64,000 nucleotides of DNA from Bradyrhizobium septentrionale. GTDB lineage: Bacteria; Pseudomonadota; Alphaproteobacteria; Rhizobiales; Xanthobacteraceae. The position numbers and the translations under genes are program-made. The first letter of the stretch is position 1. Each line of letters opens with the position of its first letter. The stretch covers positions 124,001 to 188,000 of the forward strand of contig NZ_CP088285.1 of the NCBI RefSeq assembly GCF_011516645.4. The letters are read 5' to 3'. A model generated the notes under the pieces. That model was not told where the DNA came from and made no database searches. It saw only the letters and a list, made by a program, of their open reading frames with translations. Shown one piece after another: positions 58,819 to 64,000 of the stretch.

Positions 58819-60219
58819 TCACACCACCGGCTTGACGCCGGGCAGTGCCTGGACGATATCGCGGAAGGCTGTGCCGCGGATTTCGAAATTGCGGTACTGG
58901 TCGAACGAGGCGCAGGCCGGCGACAGCAGCACGACGGCCTCGGCGAGCCCCGACGCCTCGGCGTCGCGCGCGGCGCTGGCGATTGCGACGTCGAGCGTGC
59001 CGGACATTTCGTGCGCCACGCGGTCGCCGAGCGTGCCGGAAAACTCGGCCGCCGCCTCGCCGATCAGATAGGCCTTGCGGATGCGCGGGAAATAACCGGT
59101 AAGGCCGGTGATGCCGCCGGCCTTCGGCTTGCCGCCGGCGATCCAGAAGATGTCGGCAAAGGACGACAGCGCGTGCGCGGCCGCGTCCGCATTGGTGCCC
59201 TTGGAGTCGTTGACGAACAAGACATTGCCGCGGCGGCCGACCTGCTCCATGCGATGCGCGAGACCCGGAAAACTGCGCAGGCCGTTCTGCAACACGTCTG
59301 TCGCGATCCCCATTGCGAGCGAACAGGCCGAGGCGCAGGCCGCGTTCTGCGCATTGTGCAGGCCGCGCAGCGAGCCGATGCCGCCGAGACGCGCGACCTC
59401 GCTGCGCGCCGCGCCTGAGGCGCGCACGATCGTTTCATGCTCGACATAGAGGCCGTCGGGCAGCGGGTTCTTCACCGAGATGCGCACCACGCGTTTTCCC
59501 GTGCGATCGAGTCTATCGGCGATATCGCGGCACCAGCCGTCGTCGACGCCGACGATCGCGGTGCCGCCCTGCTGAACACCCGCGACCAGCCGTTCCTTGA
59601 CCGCGGCGTAATGCGTCAGCGTGCCGTGGCGATCGATGTGGTCCTCGCTTATGTTGATCAGGATGCCGACCGAGGGATCGAGCGACGGCGCGAGGTCGAT
59701 CTGGTAGGACGACATCTCGATGACGTGGACACGGCCCATCCGCGGCGGCTCCAGCGACAGGATCGCGGTGCCGATATTGCCGCCCATCTGGGTGTCGTAG
59801 CCGGCGACCTTCATCAGATGCGCGATCAGCGCCGTCGTGGTCGACTTGCCGTTGGTGCCTGTGATCGCGACGAACGGCGCGTTCGGCGCGTGACGGCGCC
59901 GCTCGCGGCAGAACAACTCGACGTCGCCGATCACCTCGACGCCGGCATCGCGCGCCTTCAGCACGCTCCAGTGCGGCGCCGGATGGGTCAGCGGCGCACC
60001 AGGAGTGAGGATCAGCGCGGCGAAATTCGCCCACGACACGGTGCGCAAATCAGCGGTGGTGAACCCGGCCTGCGCCGCCTTGGCGACATTGTCGGCACTG
60101 TCGTCAGCCGCGATCACCTCCGCGCCACCGGCCTTCAGCGCGTGGCAGCTCGCAAGCCCGGAGCCGCCGAGCCCGAACACTGCGACCGTCCTGCCTGCGA
60201 AGGAGGTGACCGGAATCAT
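58819..60219 (-). CDS. murD: UDP-N-acetylmuramoylalanine--D-glutamate ligase
   Basis: The 466-residue ligase adds D-Glu to UDP-MurNAc-L-Ala. Motifs are [18 protein letters not shown] at the N-terminus, the ATP loop [22 protein letters not shown] and the late [15 protein letters not shown]. The ATG at 60219 is used; the frame is open beyond it only as a shadow of mraY. It starts 8 bases after the mraY stop. The next dcw gene downstream, ftsW, is 2.6 kb away because of the IS and the repeats. Confidence 0.96.
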   Translation of the reverse strand: MIPVTSFAGRTVAVFGLGGSGLASCHALKAGGAEVIAADDSADNVAKAAQAGFTTADLRTVSWANFAALILTPGAPLTHPAPHWSVLKARDAGVEVIGDVELFCRERRRHAPNAPFVAITGTNGKSTTTALIAHLMKVAGYDTQMGGNIGTAILSLEPPRMGRVHVIEMSSYQIDLAPSLDPSVGILINISEDHIDRHGTLTHYAAVKERLVAGVQQGGTAIVGVDDGWCRDIADRLDRTGKRVVRISVKNPLPDGLYVEHETIVRASGAARSEVARLGGIGSLRGLHNAQNAACASACSLAMGIATDVLQNGLRSFPGLAHRMEQVGRRGNVLFVNDSKGTNADAAAHALSSFADIFWIAGGKPKAGGITGLTGYFPRIRKAYLIGEAAAEFSGTLGDRVAHEMSGTLDVAIASAARDAEASGLAEAVVLLSPACASFDQYRNFEIRGTAFRDIVQALPGVKPVV

Positions 60220-60227
60220 GGCGGCGC

Positions 60228-61334
60228 TCAGCGCAGCTTGAGGGTGGAGAGACCGGCGAGCGCCAGCATCACCGAGATGATCCAGAACCGGATCACGATC
60301 TGCGGCTCGGTCCAGCCCTTCTGCTCGAAATGATGGTGCAGCGGCGCCATCCGGAACACGCGTTTGCCGGTGAGCTTGAACGAGGTGACCTGCACGATGA
60401 CCGAGACCGCCTCCAGCACGAACAGGCCGCCGATCACGGCGAGCACGATCTCGTGCTTCACCGCAACCGCGGTCGCCCCGAGCATGCCGCCGAGCGCCAG
60501 CGAGCCGGTGTCGCCCATGAAGATCGAGGCCGGCGGCGCGTTGAACCAGAGGAAGCCGAGGCCTGCGCCAAGCACCGCGCCGCACAGCACCGCGAGTTCG
60601 CCGGTGCCGGCGACGTAATTGATCTGCAGATAGTCGGAGAACACCGCGTTGCCGGTGAGGTACGAGATCATGCCGAAGCTTGCGGCCGCGATCATCACGG
60701 GCACGATGGCGAGACCGTCGAGGCCGTCGGTGAGGTTCACCGCATTGCCGGCGCCGACCATCACGAAGGCGCCGAAGATCACGAAGAACCAGCCGAAATT
60801 GATCACCATGTCCTTGAAGAACGGAATCGCCAGCGAGGTCGAGGACACGTCGCGGCCGAGCCGGACCAGCGCGTAGCAGGCGGCAATCCCGATCACCGCC
60901 TCGATCAAGAGCCTGAGCTTGCCGGCGAAGCCAGAGTGTGACTGCTTTGTGACCTTCAAATAATCGTCATAGAAGCCGACGAAGCCGAAGCCGAGCGTCA
61001 CCGCCAGCACGATCCAGACATAGGGATTGAGCGGATTGGCCCAGAGCAGCGTCGACACCACGAGCCCGGACAAGATCATGAGCCCGCCCATGGTGGGCGT
61101 GCCCTTCTTGGAGATCAGATGCGACTGCGGACCATCGGTGCGGATCGGCTGGCCCTTGCCCTGCCGCAGCCTTAAGTGATCGATGATCCAGGGCCCGAAC
61201 AGAAACACGAACAGCGCGCCGGTCACCATCGCACCGCCGGTGCGGAAGGTGATGTAGCGGAACACGTTCAGGCCGCTGCGGAATGCCCCAAACCCCGGAA
61301 CGGTGTTGGACAGCTCGATCAACCAGTAGAACAT
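60228..61334 (-). CDS. mraY: Phospho-MurNAc-pentapeptide transferase
   Basis: The 368-residue inner-membrane enzyme attaches phospho-MurNAc-pentapeptide to undecaprenyl phosphate, giving lipid I. Ten helices and the motifs [23 protein letters not shown] (catalytic Asp pair), [13 protein letters not shown] and [11 protein letters not shown] are seen. The ATG at 61334 ([15 protein letters not shown]) is the standard N-terminus. The stop of murF is 10 bases upstream. Confidence 0.97.
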   Translation of the reverse strand: MFYWLIELSNTVPGFGAFRSGLNVFRYITFRTGGAMVTGALFVFLFGPWIIDHLRLRQGKGQPIRTDGPQSHLISKKGTPTMGGLMILSGLVVSTLLWANPLNPYVWIVLAVTLGFGFVGFYDDYLKVTKQSHSGFAGKLRLLIEAVIGIAACYALVRLGRDVSSTSLAIPFFKDMVINFGWFFVIFGAFVMVGAGNAVNLTDGLDGLAIVPVMIAAASFGMISYLTGNAVFSDYLQINYVAGTGELAVLCGAVLGAGLGFLWFNAPPASIFMGDTGSLALGGMLGATAVAVKHEIVLAVIGGLFVLEAVSVIVQVTSFKLTGKRVFRMAPLHHHFEQKGWTEPQIVIRFWIISVMLALAGLSTLKLR

Positions 61335-61344
61335 TGAAAAGGTC

Positions 61345-62778
61345 CTATACCGCTTCTTCGTGCGCGGCCTTGCCGGGGAAGCGTTTTTCCAACGCGCTGA
61401 CAATGAGCTTCATCTTCGATCCCAGCGAGCCCTTCACCATGATCACGTCACCGGCACGGACCGCGGCGACCGCCTGCGCTTCGAGCGCCGCCGAACTCTC
61501 GGCATAGCCTCCCCGCTTGCCGGTGGAAAGGGCATCCCACAAATTCCGCATCAGCGGACCACAACAATATACGAGGTCGATGCGGTTGGCGGTCACGGCT
61601 TCGTTGAGGCCGCGGTGCAAATCGGGCCCGGTCGGCCCGAGCTCGAGCATGTCGCCGAGCACCGCGATGCGGCGGCCATGCGGCCCGGTCCTGGCCTGGC
61701 CGAGCACGTTGAGGGCTGCGCCCATCGAGGCCGGATTGGCGTTGTAGCTCTCGTCGATCAGCGTCGCCTCGCCATGGCCGACCTCGAGGGCGCGGCGGAG
61801 GCCGCGGCCGGTCGGCGCCTCGAGCTGCGACAGCGACAACGCCGCGCGCGCGATATCGGCGCCGAGCAGCGCGGCGCCCGCGAGCACCGCGAGCGAGTTC
61901 ATCGCCATGTGGCGGCCGGGCATGCCGATCTTGTAGGTGATGTCATGGTCCAGGATATCGGCATGCACCGCCGAGCAGGTCGCGTGCAGCGAGAGGTCGA
62001 TCAGCCGCGCCTCGGCGCGCTTGTCGGCGCCGAACGAGACGATGCGCGAGATGCCGGCCTGCTTGGCCTGTTTTTGCAGCCGCGCGAATTGTCCATTGTC
62101 GCGGTTGAGCACCACGGCGCCGCCAGGCTCGACGCCGGAGAAGATCTCCGCCTTGGCGTCGGCGATCGCCTCGATGCCGGAGAAGAATTCCAGGTGCACC
62201 GGCTCGATCGTGGTGATGATGGCGACATGCGGCCGCACCAGCTTCACCAGCGGCGTGATCTCGCCGGCATGGTTCATGCCGATCTCGAACACCGCAAAGC
62301 GCGTGCTCGCCGGGCAGCGCGCGAGCGACAGCGGCACGCCCCAGTGGTTGTTGAACGACGCCACCGAGGCATGGGTTTCGCCCTGCGCCGACAGCACGCG
62401 GCGCAGCGCCTCCTTGGTCGAGGTCTTGCCGACCGAGCCGGTGACCGCGATGATCTTTGCGTTGAGCCGCGCGCGCGAGGCGTAAGCGAGCTCGACGAGA
62501 CCGGCGAGCACGTCATCGACCACCAGCAGCGGCGCGTCGGCGGGAAACTTTGCCCGTTGCGCGGTCTCGACCACGGCGAGTGCCGCGCCGGCCTTCAGTG
62601 CCGCCTCGACGAAGGCGTGGCCGTCATGGACGTCGCCCTTGATGGCGAAATAAGCCTCGCCCTTGGCGATGGTGCGGCTGTCGATCGAGAGCCCGGTGAC
62701 GCCCTCCGGCAGCACGCCTTGGGTCGCGGCGCGCATCGCCTTCGCCATCGCATCCGAGGTCCACAACATCGTGCTCAT
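61345..62778 (-). CDS. murF: UDP-MurNAc-tripeptide--D-alanyl-D-alanine ligase
   Basis: The 477-residue ligase adds the D-Ala-D-Ala dipeptide made by Ddl. The ATP loop is [15 protein letters not shown]; the middle domain contains [11 protein letters not shown], and [15 protein letters not shown] is a family hallmark. Its start overlaps the murE stop by 4 bases and its stop is 10 bases before mraY, so the four genes murE-murF-mraY-murD are tightly coupled. Confidence 0.96.
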   Translation of the reverse strand: MSTMLWTSDAMAKAMRAATQGVLPEGVTGLSIDSRTIAKGEAYFAIKGDVHDGHAFVEAALKAGAALAVVETAQRAKFPADAPLLVVDDVLAGLVELAYASRARLNAKIIAVTGSVGKTSTKEALRRVLSAQGETHASVASFNNHWGVPLSLARCPASTRFAVFEIGMNHAGEITPLVKLVRPHVAIITTIEPVHLEFFSGIEAIADAKAEIFSGVEPGGAVVLNRDNGQFARLQKQAKQAGISRIVSFGADKRAEARLIDLSLHATCSAVHADILDHDITYKIGMPGRHMAMNSLAVLAGAALLGADIARAALSLSQLEAPTGRGLRRALEVGHGEATLIDESYNANPASMGAALNVLGQARTGPHGRRIAVLGDMLELGPTGPDLHRGLNEAVTANRIDLVYCCGPLMRNLWDALSTGKRGGYAESSAALEAQAVAAVRAGDVIMVKGSLGSKMKLIVSALEKRFPGKAAHEEAV

Positions 62779-64000
62779 GCGCCGCCCTCCGCAGCCAATG
62801 CATTGGCAACCGCTTCATGATCGCTGAACGGCAGCGTCGTGTTGCCGACGATCTGCCCGACCTCATGGCCCTTGCCGGCCACGACCAGCGCATCGCCCGG
62901 TTCGAGACCGGCAATGCCGGCGCGGATCGCGGCGGCGCGGTCGCCGATCTCGCGCGCGCCCTTCGCCGTCGCCATGATCGCGGCGCGGATCGCCTCCGGC
63001 TTCTCGCTGCGCGGATTGTCGTCGGTGACGATGATGTGATCGGCATTCTCGGCCGCGATCGCGCCCATGATCGGACGCTTGCCGGCGTCGCGATCGCCGC
63101 CGGCGCCAAAGATCACGACGAGCTTGCGCTTCGCATAGGGCCGCAGCGCCTGCAGCGCCTTGGCGAGCGCATCGGGCTTGTGCGCGTAGTCGACGAAGAT
63201 CGGCGCGCCATTGTGCTCGCCGACGAATTCCAGCCGGCCTTTTGCGCCTTCGAGATGTTCGAGCGTGCCGAACACGTCACCTGCGGTGCTGCCGGTGCCG
63301 ATCGCAAGGCCCGCCGCGACCAGCGCATTCTCGATCTGGAATTCCCCGACCAGCGGCAGCCGGATGGCGTATTTGCGTCCGCGGTGTTCGATCGCGAGAT
63401 TCTGGGCAAAGCCCTCGATGGCGGCGTCGGCGAGACGAATACCTTCACCCGCATCGGCGTTGCGGCCGACCGTGATGACGCGCAAGCCGCGCGCCCGCGC
63501 CGCATCGATCACTTCGGGCGAGCAATCGTGATCGGCCGAGATCACCGCAGCGCCGCCGGCGCCGACGAGATCGCGGAACAGCCGGAGCTTTGCATTGAGG
63601 TAATGCGCGACGTCGGGATGATAATCCATGTGGTCGCGCGACAGATTGGTGAAGCCGCATGCCTCGATGCGCACGCCGTCGAGGCGATACTGGTCGAGGC
63701 CGTGCGATGAGGCCTCGAATGCCAGATGGGTGACGCCGTCGCCCGTGATCTCGTCGAGCTGGCGATGCAGCGCGATCGGATCCGGCGTGGTCAGCGAGCC
63801 GTAGACGGTGCGCTTGTCCGACACGAGTCCAATCGTGCCGATGCTCGCAGAGGAGTGGCCGAGCCGCTGCCAGATCTGGCGCGTGAACGCCGCGACCGAG
63901 GTCTTGCCGCTGGTGCCGGTCACCGCCGCGATCGTCGCCGGCTGGCGCGGATAGAATTTCGCCGCGGCGAGCGCCAGCGCGCGGCGCGGATTGGGCGTGA
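62775..64000 (-). CDS. murE: UDP-MurNAc-L-Ala-D-Glu--meso-diaminopimelate ligase, partial
   Basis: The gene runs off the right edge; about 408 codons are present. The ATP loop AVTGTSGKTSVA has upstream in-frame sequence (NPRRALALAAAKFYPRQPATIAA) typical of the MurE N-terminal domain, so the GTG at 63923 is an internal Val codon, not the start. The motifs YAHKPDAL, VIFGAGGDRDAGKRPIMG and VTDDNPRSEKPEAI are present; DNPR is the meso-diaminopimelate recognition signature, so the cell wall is of the DAP type. Confidence 0.96.
   Translation of the reverse strand, partial: TPNPRRALALAAAKFYPRQPATIAAVTGTSGKTSVAAFTRQIWQRLGHSSASIGTIGLVSDKRTVYGSLTTPDPIALHRQLDEITGDGVTHLAFEASSHGLDQYRLDGVRIEACGFTNLSRDHMDYHPDVAHYLNAKLRLFRDLVGAGGAAVISADHDCSPEVIDAARARGLRVITVGRNADAGEGIRLADAAIEGFAQNLAIEHRGRKYAIRLPLVGEFQIENALVAAGLAIGTGSTAGDVFGTLEHLEGAKGRLEFVGEHNGAPIFVDYAHKPDALAKALQALRPYAKRKLVVIFGAGGDRDAGKRPIMGAIAAENADHIIVTDDNPRSEKPEAIRAAIMATAKGAREIGDRAAAIRAGIAGLEPGDALVVAGKGHEVGQIVGNTTLPFSDHEAVANALAAEGGA

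Noticed and set aside
63921-63923. GTG as start of murE
   Set aside because: It lies inside the ATP-loop strand and good MurE sequence continues in frame to the window edge.

Overview
The window is a high-GC stretch of chromosome from an alphaproteobacterium of the Bradyrhizobium / Rhodopseudomonas type (order Hyphomicrobiales). This is judged from the long extended FtsZ, the lpxC-ftsZ-ftsA-ftsQ order, the many Tat-type periplasmic binding proteins and the density of short palindromic intergenic repeats; no marker RNA gene is present, so the genus is an inference. I found no rRNA, tRNA or CRISPR array. Both ends cut genes: a zinc-ribbon adenylate/guanylate cyclase at the left and murE at the right.

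Positions 1-10060 are a solute-uptake region. A branched-chain amino-acid type ABC system (binding protein, LivH, a LivM-LivG fusion, LivF) is followed upstream by a second operon: a TRAP transporter (DctP plus a fused DctQM) with a D-2-hydroxyacid dehydrogenase. A divergent FadR-type regulator starts beside a perfect 9-bp inverted repeat that is its likely operator. Positions 10062-10815 hold no gene but several interspersed repeats, one of which looks like a structured RNA.

Positions 10816-38250 are a mixed set of single genes and short operons: CcdA, a SulP permease, a His/Gly-rich secreted protein, a GlcD-like oxidase, a thioesterase, a UvrD/PcrA helicase, a secreted Cys-rich/OmpA pair, an ABC-2 exporter, an L,D-transpeptidase, a TetR/membrane-protein pair, a membrane-bound spermidine-synthase-like protein, an FAD oxidoreductase, an orphan Flp pilin, PrmA, an aminopeptidase P and an MFS drug-efflux gene broken by one in-frame TAG. 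A 302-bp element with 22-bp terminal inverted repeats and a 77-codon ORF sits between the oxidoreductase and the pilin.

Positions 38277-64000 are the division and cell wall (dcw) cluster, all on the minus strand, read from right to left: murE, murF, mraY, murD, ftsW, murG, a methyltransferase, murC, murB, ddl, ftsQ, ftsA, ftsZ, lpxC, bamD, recN, ligA. These make the peptidoglycan precursor (MurB-F, Ddl), the lipid-linked intermediates (MraY, MurG), the divisome (FtsW, FtsQ, FtsA, FtsZ) and the first committed step of lipid A. The cluster is interrupted twice: by an IS1182-type insertion sequence inside a repeat between murD and ftsW, and by a small GIY-YIG nuclease ORF bracketed by about 41-43-bp inverted palindromes between murC and murB.

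The most unusual signals are the GIY-YIG/palindrome unit (a possible mobile partner for the REPIN-like repeats scattered through the window), the repeat family with a covarying hairpin at 10354-10600 and 56508-56748, and the small TIR element at 31752-32053.
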